Source: Chrysophaeum taylorii (Eukaryota > Sar > Pelagophyceae > Pelagomonadales > Pelagomonadaceae). Taken from it: a stretch of DNA of 64,000 nucleotides. Where the stretch lies: NCBI GenBank assembly GCA_029834535.1, contig JAQMWT010000172.1:52984-116983 (forward strand). The letters run 5' to 3'. Position 1 is the first letter of the stretch, and each line of letters starts with the position of its first letter. Shown piece by piece: positions 1 to 9,117 of the stretch. The translations under genes and the position numbers were made by a program. Under the pieces are notes generated by a model. That model saw nothing but the letters and a program-made list of their open reading frames with translations. It did not search any database and was not told the origin of the DNA.

Positions 1-2
1 GC

Positions 3-1172
3 GGGTCGTTCGACGATGACCCTCACGACCCGACGGAGTCGGTTCAAGTGTACAACATCCCGTGGGCGCGGGCAGAAGTTTGTAAGCTGGTCATTACGTA
101 CGAGGATGGAAGCCAAGCTTTGTGCAGTGGGACGTTGGTCGGGCCGTACCACCTGCTCACGTCGCGGCACTGCGGACAGTCGGCGTGCGTCGGTCTCGCG
201 ATCTCCATGCAGATCGCTTGCGGCTTTGGGTACGACGCGGACGTGTTTGCTGCCGATTTGTTCGACTTCGCGCACCTCGGGACGGCCTACGTGGTGGATT
301 TGGCGACCAACTGCTATTCCATGGAAGAATACACGGACACGTGTATCGACAACGTGTCGTATCTTACCCAAGAGCGCGGCTACGACATTCAGCTGTGCAA
401 GGTCGACCGCGAGCTTGGCCAGAACCTCGGATGGTTCGAGATGAGCGACGAAGATGTGACGAATGCGGGATTGAACATCATGGGGTACCCGGGGTACTTA
501 GAAGCGTTGGAGGAGTACATTCCATACGCGTTCCTCTCTAGGCTATTGCGGTACTCGTTCGTGACAAACCTTATCGAGCGAGAGATCAGATTCGACGGCG
601 CGTACGCCTGGCCCGGCGAGAGCGGGGGGCCATATTACCGGTTTACAGCGTCGACCGATGAACGCGCGGTTGTTGGCATTCACGGTGGAGGCCCGACGGG
701 GTGCTACGAAGAAGGCGCCCGGGTGACGACTCGTTGGGTCGAGGTTCTCGCTGCCCTCAAAGGCGAGGAATCATTATACACGGACACGATGGCGGCGTGG
801 ACAAACCCTGATCCGTATTGTCAAATCATACAGTACCAGGCGGACGTGTTTGGGTTGTACGATGCATCGCCAATTTTGGGTATCGCTTACAACCCGACGA
901 CTGGCGAGTACGACGCGACGGTCACGCTCTTCAACGTCGGGACCAAGGAGACGACGATGGTGGTCGCGTTTTACTTGAGCGAAGACGATATCGTCGTGAC
1001 CGAAGACGTCTACCTCGACGAGACGACGATTGACATGCCGGCCTATACGGTCTATCGCCTCAAAGTTTCTATAAATCTGGGGGGCAGCGCGGGCTTCGTC
1101 GGTGCGGTGTGGACGACCCCGGACTGCTACACCAACGACGGCACGACGGCGCTCATCGGCTTCGCCGGTTGA
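3..1172 (+). CDS. Trypsin-like (S1/V8-type) serine protease, 5' partial
   Basis: The frame is open from the left edge of the window, and the first candidate start (GTG at 48) is not convincing, so the gene begins outside. A chymotrypsin-fold protease is indicated by a His box reading LLTSRHC (His codon 168-170), a YDIQL segment with a candidate catalytic Asp (384-386) and a nucleophile box GESGGP (Ser codon 621-623). The spacing of the three fits the S1 family. Many cysteines (in GTLVGPYHLLTSRHCG, ACVG, ACGFG and the C-terminal TPDCY) suggest a secreted, disulfide-bonded protein. About 150 residues after the protease domain look like a beta-sandwich accessory domain of unknown type. The triad appears complete, so activity is plausible. 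Substrate is unknown. A glutamyl-endopeptidase/V8-like subgroup is equally possible. Confidence 0.75.
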   Translation, partial: GSFDDDPHDPTESVQVYNIPWARAEVCKLVITYEDGSQALCSGTLVGPYHLLTSRHCGQSACVGLAISMQIACGFGYDADVFAADLFDFAHLGTAYVVDLATNCYSMEEYTDTCIDNVSYLTQERGYDIQLCKVDRELGQNLGWFEMSDEDVTNAGLNIMGYPGYLEALEEYIPYAFLSRLLRYSFVTNLIEREIRFDGAYAWPGESGGPYYRFTASTDERAVVGIHGGGPTGCYEEGARVTTRWVEVLAALKGEESLYTDTMAAWTNPDPYCQIIQYQADVFGLYDASPILGIAYNPTTGEYDATVTLFNVGTKETTMVVAFYLSEDDIVVTEDVYLDETTIDMPAYTVYRLKVSINLGGSAGFVGAVWTTPDCYTNDGTTALIGFAG

Positions 1173-1779
1173 TTTTGCTCTTTTTTTCGTGGGCGACGTT
1201 CGCAAGGCAATGACAGACATCTCGATCTTTTGTGATGATCGCCGACGACGCGAGGTCGCGCATTTCCTTTTTTTGCTTTCCTACATGTCTCCTCAGCGCT
1301 GGATGAGAAGACGAGCTCTCGCGCGAGTCAGTCAGTCAGTCAGTCACCCGCGCTGCTTCCTTTTTGGATTGGATTGGATTGGATTGGATTGGAAACCCCC
1401 GTCAGGCGGCCAACGACACTCTCAGAGTACGCGACTAGTAGTTTGACCAGGTAATGAACGCCGGCCCAGGGCATGCATCATGGGGCATACATAGGCTAAT
1501 AAGAAACCGGCGCCGGGGCGCGTCAGAGTCACTGGGCGTTCTGACGGGTGGTGGTCTGTCGCCAGTTGTCACGGGTTTGAGCGAGGTACATACTAGGCCT
1601 CCCTCCGCCAGAACGTGCCGGTATGCCTTTAGACCCCGGCCGCACGTGAAGCGTGGGGATCTTATCTTCACGCCGTGCGTTTGGAGGGAGACACACCAGG
1701 AGGTGAGCATCATCATCCGGGGGAGCCAGTGCATGCGGGCAACACGGCCTGCCCAGGGTGGTAGTTCAGGGTCAAGGGG

Positions 1780-1814
<35 letters not shown>

Positions 1815-1844
1815 CTCGTACCTAGCTACGTCGCCGAGAGGGTC
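1173..1844. repeat. Intergenic stretch with microsatellites, no gene recognised
   Basis: Spacer between the protease gene and the convergent alpha-SNAP gene. It holds a GTCA run (about 1327-1346), a GGATT run (1366-1393) and a CT run of 30 nt (1783-1812). Open frames in it are short, biased and resemble nothing I know. Confidence 0.6.
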
Positions 1845-2789
1845 CTAGGTAAGATCAGGGAGGTCTTCGGCGTCGTCGGCGTCCGGGGGACCGTCGGGAG
1901 CGGCGGCGGTGGCCTCGTCATCGTCGAGGGGGGAGACGGAACTTTTGATGGTCAAGAGAAGCTTGGTCATCCAAGGGTCGAGGCGCTTGATTTTGTCGTA
2001 GTCTGCCGCCGCCGTGGCGACAGCCGCGTCGTCGTTTGATTCGCAGGCTGCGACGAGCGCTTCGCACAACTGGGCCTCGCGCGTGCCCTCGAGAGTATAG
2101 TCGATCGCTTTGAATTCGACGAGCTTGTTCGAGGCCGCGACGGTGTCGGTGCGAGCGAGCGCGCAGAGGACCGCGTTGGTAAACCATTTTTTTGCGTTGA
2201 ATTTGCCGAGATTTGACTGCAGGGAGGCCCTGCCCATCTCCTCGAAGGCCTGCTGAGCTTCCTTGAGGTCGCCGACGTCGGCAGACAAAAATGCCGCGCG
2301 TTCGCGACACTGCGACGCGCTCTGCGGTCGACCCTCGGTCTCGTAGAGGTCGATCGCCTGCTGGAAGGCCTCGATGGCACGGCGGAGGTCGCCCTGGCCC
2401 TCGAGGATGTCGCCCAGCTTTTTTGCATTGTTAGCAGCCATCGAGCACTTCCCGATACCCGCGTATACGGCGACGGCTTGCTCGTACGCCTCGGCGCACT
2501 TTTCCATGTCTTCCGCCTTGTGCCAGGCTTCGGCCGCCTTGGTATACGAAGACCCCGCGTCGAACTCGGCCTTGGTCTTCAAGTGGAGCTCGGCCGCGCG
2601 CTCGTATGTTCGTCCGCCGTCTCTATAGCTTTTCGCCATCACGTACATCTTCCCAGCGTCGTTCATCAGCTCCGCAGCCTCCTCGAACTTGGACCCGCTC
2701 GCGAAGAACGAGAACTTAGTCAACGCCTTCTCGCCTTTTGCTTCGAGCTCCTGCGCCTTTTTCAGAGACCCGCCCAGAGCTGCCGCCAT
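1845..2789 (-). CDS. Alpha-SNAP (soluble NSF attachment protein)
   Basis: Adaptor that links SNARE complexes to the NSF ATPase for disassembly after membrane fusion; cytosolic, peripheral on membranes. The 314-residue product has the family length and an all-helical TPR-like layout. Features include an N-terminal FSFFASGSKFEEAAEL segment (membrane-binding loop plus first helix), then repeated helical pairs such as KMYVMAKSYRDGG, YTKAAEAWHKAED and YEQAVAVYAGIGK, and IEAFQQAIDLYE. The C-terminus DPWMTKLLLTIK resembles the end of SNAP proteins, where a conserved Leu stimulates NSF. It is extended by an acidic DDDEATAAAP-type tail. The frame is open further up to 2810, but that start is GTG; the ATG at 2789 (MAAALGG) is chosen. 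Same strand as the PLP enzyme upstream. Confidence 0.9.
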   Translation of the reverse strand: MAAALGGSLKKAQELEAKGEKALTKFSFFASGSKFEEAAELMNDAGKMYVMAKSYRDGGRTYERAAELHLKTKAEFDAGSSYTKAAEAWHKAEDMEKCAEAYEQAVAVYAGIGKCSMAANNAKKLGDILEGQGDLRRAIEAFQQAIDLYETEGRPQSASQCRERAAFLSADVGDLKEAQQAFEEMGRASLQSNLGKFNAKKWFTNAVLCALARTDTVAASNKLVEFKAIDYTLEGTREAQLCEALVAACESNDDAAVATAAADYDKIKRLDPWMTKLLLTIKSSVSPLDDDEATAAAPDGPPDADDAEDLPDLT

Positions 2790-2926
2790 GATCTTCTCGC
2801 CTTCACACACGCCTTACCCTGCTGCTGCTGCTTGCTGCTGCTAACGCTGATAAGATCGTTGGGTAGTAGTAATGATATGATGGAAGTTTCGCTTCTTCGC
2901 TGCTGCAGGTGGTGGTCGTTTTCTTT

Positions 2927-4117
2927 TCAAAGCTGGTCGAGGGCGAGCTGGAGGGCCTTTATGAGGTCTTTGGAATCCTCGATGCCGCAGGAGATGCGGA
3001 TGAAGCCGTCGGTGATGCCAACCTTGAGGCGGTCCTCTTTCAACATGTTGGCGTGGGTCATGACGGAGGGGCAAGTAATGATGGACTCGACCGCGCCGAG
3101 GTTCTCGCAGAGGCTCCAGGGGCGCTGGACGGAGTCCATGAGCTTGCGGCCGGCGGCGATGCCTCCCTTGACTTCGCACCAGAGCATGCCGCCGTGAAAG
3201 CCGTTGAGGTGCTGCTTGTCGGCGAGGGCCTTTTGGGGAAAGGAGGCGAGGCCGGGGTACTGGACCGTGTCGACCTTGGGGTGGCCCTGGAGGAACTCGG
3301 CGACGGCCGTGGCGTTTTCGGCCTGCTTGAGGCAGCGGATCTGCATCGTCTTTGAGTTCTGGAGGGTGACGAAGGCCGTGTAGGGGGTCATGATGTTGCC
3401 GTGCATGTTCTGGACGAAGTGGAGGCGCTCGTCGAGTTCTTTTGTTTTGGAAGCGACTACGCCTCCGACGGTCATGTTGTGTCCGTCGAAGTACTTGGTG
3501 GTCGAATGGAGGGACATGTCGCAGCCAAGATCGATGGGCTTGAGCATCAAGGGCGTCGCGAAGGTCGCGTCGCAGACGTGGAGAATGCCGTGCTTCTGAG
3601 CGATGGCCGAGACGGCGGCGACGTCGGTGAGGGTGAGCGTGGGATTCGCGGGGGTTTCCGAGAAAATAAGCTTGGTCTTGCCCGGGATGATCGCCTTGGC
3701 GACGTTATCCGGGTCGCGGAAGTCCACGAAGCTGAACTCGATGCCGTAATTCATAAATTGCTTGCGGGCGACGCGATTGGTTCCGCCGTAAGAGCAGTCG
3801 GTCAGCACGCAGTGGTCGCCCTGGTTCAGGAAGGCCGACATCACGGTCACCGTCGCCGCCATCCCGGTGGAAAAGCAGCACGCGCCTTCCGCGTTCTCGA
3901 GCGCAGCGATCTTCGCCTCGAGGACGCGAACTGTCGGATTCGTCGTGCGCGAGTACGAGTACCCCTTGGCCATGTACTTGTCGATCGACTCCTGCACGAA
4001 GGTCGTCGCCTGGTAGAGCGGGGTCAAGATCGCCCCCGTCTCGCCGTCGGGGACGACCCCCGCGTGCACGAGCTGAGTTTCGAACCCGACCTCTCCATCG
4101 ATCCACGTCCCAGACAT
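2927..4117 (-). CDS. Trans-sulfuration PLP enzyme (cystathionine gamma-synthase/lyase family)
   Basis: Fold-type I PLP enzyme of the Cys/Met metabolism family, about 396 residues as usual. Seen: ETQLVHAG near the N-terminus, YSRTTNPT (cofactor phosphate contact from the neighbouring subunit), FSTGMAA, CDATF (Asp contacting the pyridine nitrogen) and SLHSTTKYFDGHN, whose Lys (about residue 208) is the expected Schiff-base lysine. The C-terminal RISCGIED box is also present. All catalytic residues expected for the family are visible. Family members include cystathionine gamma-synthase, cystathionine gamma-lyase, methionine gamma-lyase and O-acetylhomoserine sulfhydrylase, and I cannot separate these by eye. 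The open frame begins with GTG at 4144; the ATG at 4117 (MSGTW) is preferred. No obvious plastid transit peptide is left after that start. It is divergent from PEN-2, 95 bp away. Confidence 0.88.
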   Translation of the reverse strand: MSGTWIDGEVGFETQLVHAGVVPDGETGAILTPLYQATTFVQESIDKYMAKGYSYSRTTNPTVRVLEAKIAALENAEGACCFSTGMAATVTVMSAFLNQGDHCVLTDCSYGGTNRVARKQFMNYGIEFSFVDFRDPDNVAKAIIPGKTKLIFSETPANPTLTLTDVAAVSAIAQKHGILHVCDATFATPLMLKPIDLGCDMSLHSTTKYFDGHNMTVGGVVASKTKELDERLHFVQNMHGNIMTPYTAFVTLQNSKTMQIRCLKQAENATAVAEFLQGHPKVDTVQYPGLASFPQKALADKQHLNGFHGGMLWCEVKGGIAAGRKLMDSVQRPWSLCENLGAVESIITCPSVMTHANMLKEDRLKVGITDGFIRISCGIEDSKDLIKALQLALDQL

Positions 4118-4212
4118 CGCCGTCGTCGATCGGGGGATACGCACGTTCCTTTCGGAAACAAAGCTCTCGGTCCGTTTAAGACTTCTTCACCATTGTAACG
4201 GATATTATTCCT

Positions 4213-4570
4213 ATGGAGGAATACCTCAGCGCGCGCGAGGCTCAGCGTCGGAGGTGCGTACGCGTGTTCTGTCTGTCTTCTTCACCACCCCGTCGTCGAC
4301 AGCAAGCAGGGGGTTCTCCCCGAGGAGACCCTCCCCGCGGCGGACATCGCGCGGCGCATGTTTTTCGCTGGGTGCGCGTGCCTCCCTATATTCTGGATTC
4401 TCGCGACGGCGACCTATTGGCACGACGCCAAGGAGGACCCGGATCTGAGGTATTGGGTGAGGCGATGCGCCGTGGGCGCGGCCACGTCGACCCTTCTCTT
4501 CGTCACCTGGGTCGCCGTCTTTCGGTGCAAGTACGAGGACTGGCACCTCGAAGGTCTGTTGGTTGACTAG
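4213..4570 (+). CDS. PSENEN: PEN-2, gamma-secretase subunit (two exons: 4213-4253 and 4303-4570)
   Basis: Small hairpin membrane subunit required for presenilin endoproteolysis in the gamma-secretase complex. Joining 4213-4253 to 4303-4570 removes a 49-nt intron (GTGCGT donor, CGACAG acceptor) and gives 102 codons; human PEN-2 has 101. The frame is consistent: exon 1 leaves two bases (AG), completed by C at 4303. Recognisable features are an ARRMFFAGCACLPIFW segment matching the family's RKYYLGGFAFLPFLW region, a first hydrophobic hairpin, RYWVRRCAVG matching the YVWRSAVG box, and a second TM LLFVTWVAVF. Exon 2 alone appears as a 70-residue ORF beginning at an internal Met, so a simple ORF call would miss the N-terminus. 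Conservation of the LPxxW motif and length make this call strong despite low overall identity. Confidence 0.87.
4254..4302 (+). other. 49-nt GT-AG intron in the PEN-2 gene
   Basis: Begins GTGCGTACG and ends GTCGACAG. Its removal fuses two frames that differ (1 and 2) into one PEN-2-length protein. It sets the scale for the other short introns inferred in this window. Confidence 0.8.
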
Positions 4571-4662
4571 AAGGTAAGAGACGACGACCGGAGGAAGATC
4601 AGTCTGTTATTGCACGTCAGGCCGAGTGCTGTCGATGATGTTTCACAATTGCTATACCCAAA

Positions 4663-5298
4663 TTACTGACGGTCGTCTTTCTTTCCTCCGCAGGCGGCAG
4701 TATCCATGAGGACGCGGCCGCAGGACGTGGCGAGGCGCGGATCTTTGGTCGGGACGGCGAGGCCGGCGGCGAGGCCCGTTGGCCCCGCGTCCTTGCCCTG
4801 AAACGTAATGATGGTCGACGAGGGGGGGAAGCGGCCGAGGAGAGAGGCCTCGAGGAGAGATTTGAGGGCGTCGACCGACGAGGTCCCGGCGGCGTGGTCG
4901 GTATCGAGGTCGACGCGGAGAAAATCCTCGTCGAGGGACACGATCCTCGAGGGGACCTGGCGGCGTACGACCAAGACGGGAAAGACGACGAACTCTCCGG
5001 GGACCTGGGGGGCAATGCACTTGAAGGTTTTGATGTTCTTCGTCGCCTCGAAAAGGTGCTTTGCGAGCCAGAGGTCGCGGCGCCGCGCAAGTCCGAGCGC
5101 GAAGAGGACCGCAACGCCGACGCAAAACGACACCCTTCGCGCGATCCGCGCGCTGCCCGCGACATCCAAGGCCTCCAAGAGTTCGCGGAGCGACCACGGA
5201 AGCAAAAAGCAGACGCTCGCGGCGAGGGCTGCGAGCATCGCCGGGAAGGGCGCGACCCGCCAGCACTTCCTTGGTCGATCGACGAGCGGTAACGCCAT
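4663..5298 (-). CDS. Hypothetical protein with two N-terminal TM helices
   Basis: 211 residues, ATG at 5298. Two hydrophobic stretches lie near the N-terminus (about residues 17-36, APFPAMLAALAASVCFLLPW, and about 54-71, RVSFCVGVAVLFALG). A soluble domain of about 130 residues follows, with alternating hydrophobic pattern (FVVFPVLVVRR, SRIVSLDEDFLRVDLD, SSTIITFQGKD), suggesting a beta-rich cytosolic or lumenal domain. No family recognised; the layout of two helices plus a beta domain recalls small ER/GPI-pathway or PH-like membrane proteins, but no diagnostic motif is present. The plus strand has no better frame here and codon-position composition fits the minus frame. It is convergent with PEN-2 and divergent from the gene at 5403. 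Confidence 0.6.
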   Translation of the reverse strand: MALPLVDRPRKCWRVAPFPAMLAALAASVCFLLPWSLRELLEALDVAGSARIARRVSFCVGVAVLFALGLARRRDLWLAKHLFEATKNIKTFKCIAPQVPGEFVVFPVLVVRRQVPSRIVSLDEDFLRVDLDTDHAAGTSSVDALKSLLEASLLGRFPPSSTIITFQGKDAGPTGLAAGLAVPTKDPRLATSCGRVLMDTAACGGKKDDRQ

Positions 5299-5402
5299 AA
5301 TAATAATAATAGTACTCTAAAAATAACCAAAAACCCCTTTTTTTGTTCCTTCCATTCCAGAAACGCCGAACGATTAACGGATCTGGGTTGTTTGTTGTTG
5401 TC

Positions 5403-7460
5403 ATGAGTCGGGACTTTGACTCGTGCCGCGGGAACGAGGAGGCCGAGGCGGCTCTGAGCGTGGTGTGCGAGGATGTGGATGACGTCGTGAAAGAAAACTG
5501 GTACTGCATGCGGGACGACAGCTTCCTCGTGAGGCGGGAGGCCACCATGTTCTACTACACGACAGGGTGCCCCGACCACGAGATCCTCGCGGACACGTCG
5601 GGGCTTCGGTCGCCTCGGTACCAACGGTACCGTTGGCGCGTCCCGAGGGTCCCGAGGGTGATGGGAGTCATCACGTACCTCGACCCGAAGGAGCCGATCG
5701 GCGTCGCGGTGAACGGGGTCCCTTTTTTTACGGCGAACTCGACGACGCTCGAGCCCGACGCTTGCGGCGGGATCGTGGACGACTTCCACCGCTACGGGTA
5801 TGCCGCGATGCCCTCGTGTCTGTTGAGGTTGATGGGCAACAGCACGCCGAGCCCTTTGGTGGGATTCGCGCGGGACGGGTTCCCGATATTCGGGCCGTAC
5901 GACGCTTCGGGTTGGCTCTTTTCGAACGCGACGCTCGACGACTGCAATTTCGCCGGCGACCGGTACCACGTCATCCCGACCCCGCCCTACGTCCCGCAGT
6001 GCCTCGTCGGCGAGCATCTGGGGTACTACGAGAGCGCGGTCACCTCGCGGTCGTGTGCCCTCGACGGTCTCCCGACGGCCTATTGCCGGAGAACGGCGTG
6101 CGCTCTCGACCCGCCGAACGCGATTGACGTGTGCGCCAAGGACCGCGACCGGGAACCCTTGGTCCCGTTGTGGGCCCTCGTCGGCCTCTTCGTCGCCCTC
6201 GCGATCTTCAGCATCTACAAGGGCCGCGATACGGTCTATTTTCTCTTCCATTGCCGCGCGATGCCGCCGCCCCCCGGCCCGCGCCGCAAGCTACCGCCTT
6301 CGGCCGTCGCGGCGACGTCGGTGATGGGATCGGTCATCCTCGTCGCCTTTCAAGAAGAGTTCACGAAATTGTTCTACAAGCGGAACGCGAACAAAATCGA
6401 GACCTACGCCAACGACGCCGTGGCAAACTTTCTGGCCGTGGCCGGCGTGCTGTACGCGCTGGTCGTCGCGCAGGTCCTCGGCACGGCCTACGAGCGTCGC
6501 GGCAGCATCCAGGCGTGCCTCAGCGACGAACTCGCCGGGATCCACTCGTTGGTCATGCTGGTCGCTTCCCTGGATGCGGTCACGCCCGAGGCCAAGGCGA
6601 AGAAGACGGAAGCTTTTGATATGCTTCACGCTTACGTCGTCGGCGTCGTCGGCGAACTCTCGAGAGGTCGGACCGAACCCCACGACATCGCCGTCCTCTG
6701 GTGCTTCGCGCCCCTCCTCCAAGAAGCCTGCAGACTGTGCCATCCGATCCATTTGTCGCAGGAGGATATCGGCGCGCGAGCCCTCGACGCGGCCTCGGAC
6801 GTGGCGCGACAGCGCTACGCCCGCAGCTCTCACGAGCGCAAGGGCCTCGGCGTCATTTTCTACGCGCTCAACCTCTTCTTGTGCAACGCCATGTTCTTTG
6901 GCATTCTCTTGATATACTCGGGCTCGATCGCCCTCAACCTCACCTTTTGCAGCATCAGCGTCCTCAGCATCGGAGCGATGTCCTACATGATCGCCTGCCT
7001 CGACGAACCCTATTCGGGGATATTGAGCCTCGATCTCGCCGACGTCGACGTCCTCCTCGAGACCATCGCCGAATGCAAGCGCTCCTCAACTCCCTACATG
7101 CAGGAGACCGCCATCAAGGCAAAGCAGACCGTTTCCACCATTGTGCACGCGACCCGCGGCGACGGCGACGACGAAAACCAGAGCGCGATGGAAGAAGAAG
7201 ATCGTATTCGCGTAGATCCTCCAAATGCTGACGCCGAGGCCCCGCCCGACGCCGTCCGACCCCCTCTCACCCCCGCCCTCTCCTACCACGACACGCTCCG
7301 CAACCGCCTCTCCACGCGCAAGACCTGCGTCCAAGCCTGGCACCAAGTCCACTCCAACGCAGCAGCACCAGCAGCAGCTAGGGATGTCGAAACAACGACG
7401 ACGCGGAGGACCCGCCGCGACAACACGACGGCCAACGCCTACTGCTCCTGGATCTACTAA
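5403..7460 (+). CDS. YHYH-domain plus DUF4239 (bestrophin-like) membrane protein
   Basis: 685 residues from the ATG at 5403 (the frame is open to a TTG at 5343). The N-terminal ~270 residues are cysteine-bearing and contain VGVAVNGVPFF and VGFARDGFPIFGPYD, the hallmark of YHYH-family extracellular domains. A first TM helix follows (LWALVGLFVALAIFSIYKG). Next is a unit with TMs at VMGSVILVAFQEE and VANFLAVAGVLYALVVAQVLG, then a long helical cytosolic region, paired TMs (LGVIFYALNLFLCNAMFFGIL and NLTFCSISVLSIGAMSYMI) and the closing LDEPYSG motif typical of DUF4239. The tail is low-complexity. DUF4239 proteins are bestrophin-like and possibly anion channels, but their role is not established. 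No signal peptide is visible at the chosen start, which is odd for an exported YHYH domain; an upstream exon is possible. Confidence 0.75.
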   Translation: MSRDFDSCRGNEEAEAALSVVCEDVDDVVKENWYCMRDDSFLVRREATMFYYTTGCPDHEILADTSGLRSPRYQRYRWRVPRVPRVMGVITYLDPKEPIGVAVNGVPFFTANSTTLEPDACGGIVDDFHRYGYAAMPSCLLRLMGNSTPSPLVGFARDGFPIFGPYDASGWLFSNATLDDCNFAGDRYHVIPTPPYVPQCLVGEHLGYYESAVTSRSCALDGLPTAYCRRTACALDPPNAIDVCAKDRDREPLVPLWALVGLFVALAIFSIYKGRDTVYFLFHCRAMPPPPGPRRKLPPSAVAATSVMGSVILVAFQEEFTKLFYKRNANKIETYANDAVANFLAVAGVLYALVVAQVLGTAYERRGSIQACLSDELAGIHSLVMLVASLDAVTPEAKAKKTEAFDMLHAYVVGVVGELSRGRTEPHDIAVLWCFAPLLQEACRLCHPIHLSQEDIGARALDAASDVARQRYARSSHERKGLGVIFYALNLFLCNAMFFGILLIYSGSIALNLTFCSISVLSIGAMSYMIACLDEPYSGILSLDLADVDVLLETIAECKRSSTPYMQETAIKAKQTVSTIVHATRGDGDDENQSAMEEEDRIRVDPPNADAEAPPDAVRPPLTPALSYHDTLRNRLSTRKTCVQAWHQVHSNAAAPAAARDVETTTTRRTRRDNTTANAYCSWIY

Positions 7461-7525
7461 AGCGCCAGATCTATACGATCGAAATCGAATCGACGCCAGC
7501 CCCATACGCAGTAGTATACAGAGCA

Positions 7526-7557
7526 TCACAACGCAAACCCGAAGACGAAGGGCTCTC

Positions 7558-7589
<32 letters not shown>

Positions 7590-8890
7590 TTGGTCCGCTT
7601 TGTATTTTTTTTGCTCCTCGAGCACGCGTCGTCGTCGTCGTGGTCTTGGAGGAGGAGGAGCTTGTCCCAGAGGGTGGCGGGGCGGCGGAGGCTCGCCTCG
7701 GCGCTTTCGAGGAGGTCGGGCCGGTGTCTCCGCAGAGTATCCACGAGCTGGTCGTGGAGCGCGGCGCCGCGTCTCCTCCGGCGATCCCCGTCGTCCGCAC
7801 CCGGCGGCAGCTCGAGGCCGCTGGCGAGGTGGGGCCTCGTGCGGAGAAGGTTGAGGGCATGCGGCAGGCCGCTCTCCGAACAGAAGTTGTGCGTCACCGC
7901 CACGGTTAGATTCGGGTCGAGGTTGACGACCATGTGCCACCAGCCCCTCGGGACGAAGACGACGTCGCCCGGGCCCGTAGTGGCCGCGAGCGGTTTAGAA
8001 TGCGCGAGGTAGCGAACGAGCCATTCGGCCAGCGAGGGCGGGGCGACGACGTCCAGGCCGTCAGCAGAAGGATGCACGCCCGGCGGCGGCTCTCGCGAAA
8101 AGAACCATCTTTTCCGGCCCGTGATCGTCGCGTTCCAGGCGCTCGTACCGTTGGGGTCCACGTGCCACGCCGACCCCGACCGCGGCCCCCCGACCGCGAG
8201 CCACCGGTACTGCGGCCGCGGCTCGCACCATCGAAAAAGGTCGTCGCGAAACATGGACGGCGGCTCGTATTTCGCGAGGTGGGGCGCTATATCGGCGAAC
8301 CGGTCGTCGAAGAGGTACAGGGGCTGGAGGTCGGCGTTCGCGGCCGCGTATTCGAGATAGTCGGCCATCGCGAACTCGAACGCCCCGGCCCGGAACGTCC
8401 CCTTCGTCTCTCCGAGGTCGGCCCACCGCTCGTCGACCGCGAACCCGCCTTCCAGCACGACGGGAATACCCGGCTCGTCGTACTTATCCCAGAACTCGCG
8501 GTCCGAAATCCCGCGCGCGCGCGCGACGCTCTCGGTCGTCCAAAAGCTCGCCGGTTCCGGCAAAACGAACGGCAGGTACAGCAAATCGGAGTAAATGCAC
8601 GTGCGACGCAGCCGGCACGCCTCGCGCCCGAGCACGGTCGTCTTCCAGCTCGACTTGAACCGCACGCGCCCCACAGCAAACGCTTTCCACAGCTCCTCGA
8701 CCGACGCGAACGCGCGGAGCCCGCGCGACGCGCAACAGGCGGCGGCGAGCGTTCCTGCGTCCGCGGAGAAGAGGCACTCGAGGATAATCTCGTCGCTCAG
8801 CCGCGCGATTCTCCCGAGCTGCTGGGACCGCAGCCCCCGGTCTTCCTTCAGCAGCTCGTTACCCAGCGGCTCCACGTTCAGAGGGTGCAT
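7526..8890 (-). CDS. F-box plus JmjC-domain oxygenase (JMJD6-like)
   Basis: 454 residues, ATG at 8890 (the open frame starts at a TTG at 8899). Residues ~30-72 form an F-box-like segment (LSDEIILECLFSADAG...VEELWKAF). A cupin-type JmjC domain follows: an EFWDKYDEPGIPVVLEG entry strand, SAWHVDPNGTSAWN holding the iron ligands His243 and Asp245, GRKRWFFS with a candidate 2-oxoglutarate lysine, GDVVFVPRGWWHMVVNL with the third ligand His319, and THNFCSE. The order and residues match the F-box/JmjC group related to JMJD6 (lysyl hydroxylase or arginine demethylase; function debated). The C-terminal tail has an Asp run and an Ala run encoded by a GCC repeat (7556-7587). It converges on the YHYH gene with a 65-bp gap. 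Confidence 0.85.
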
Positions 8891-8968
8891 GACACCCAAA
8901 CAAAAGAGGGGAGCGGCGCTCTGTGGCTGCGAAGCCCACCACCGCGAGCAGCTCTTCCGCGCCCGTGT

Positions 8969-8998
8969 TTACTCACTCACTCACTCACTCACTCACTC
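8969..8998. repeat. (ACTC)n microsatellite in a divergent promoter
   Basis: About seven copies of ACTC in the spacer between the JmjC gene (minus) and the SWIB gene (plus). Confidence 0.85.
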
Positions 8999-9117
8999 CT
9001 AGAGGGGCAAGCAGGGTTACTACCGCAAACGCGCGGACGGCCGTTAGCTGCGTATAGGGGGGAGGAGTTCTTAATTATAGGGTTTCTAAAAACTGGTCGG
9101 GCGGGGCGTTGCAGGGG

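Noticed and set aside
4617-6251. 544-residue minus-strand ORF
   Set aside because: Arg/Pro/Val-rich antisense of the YHYH/DUF4239 gene, without motifs; the plus frame has TM helices and a family signature.
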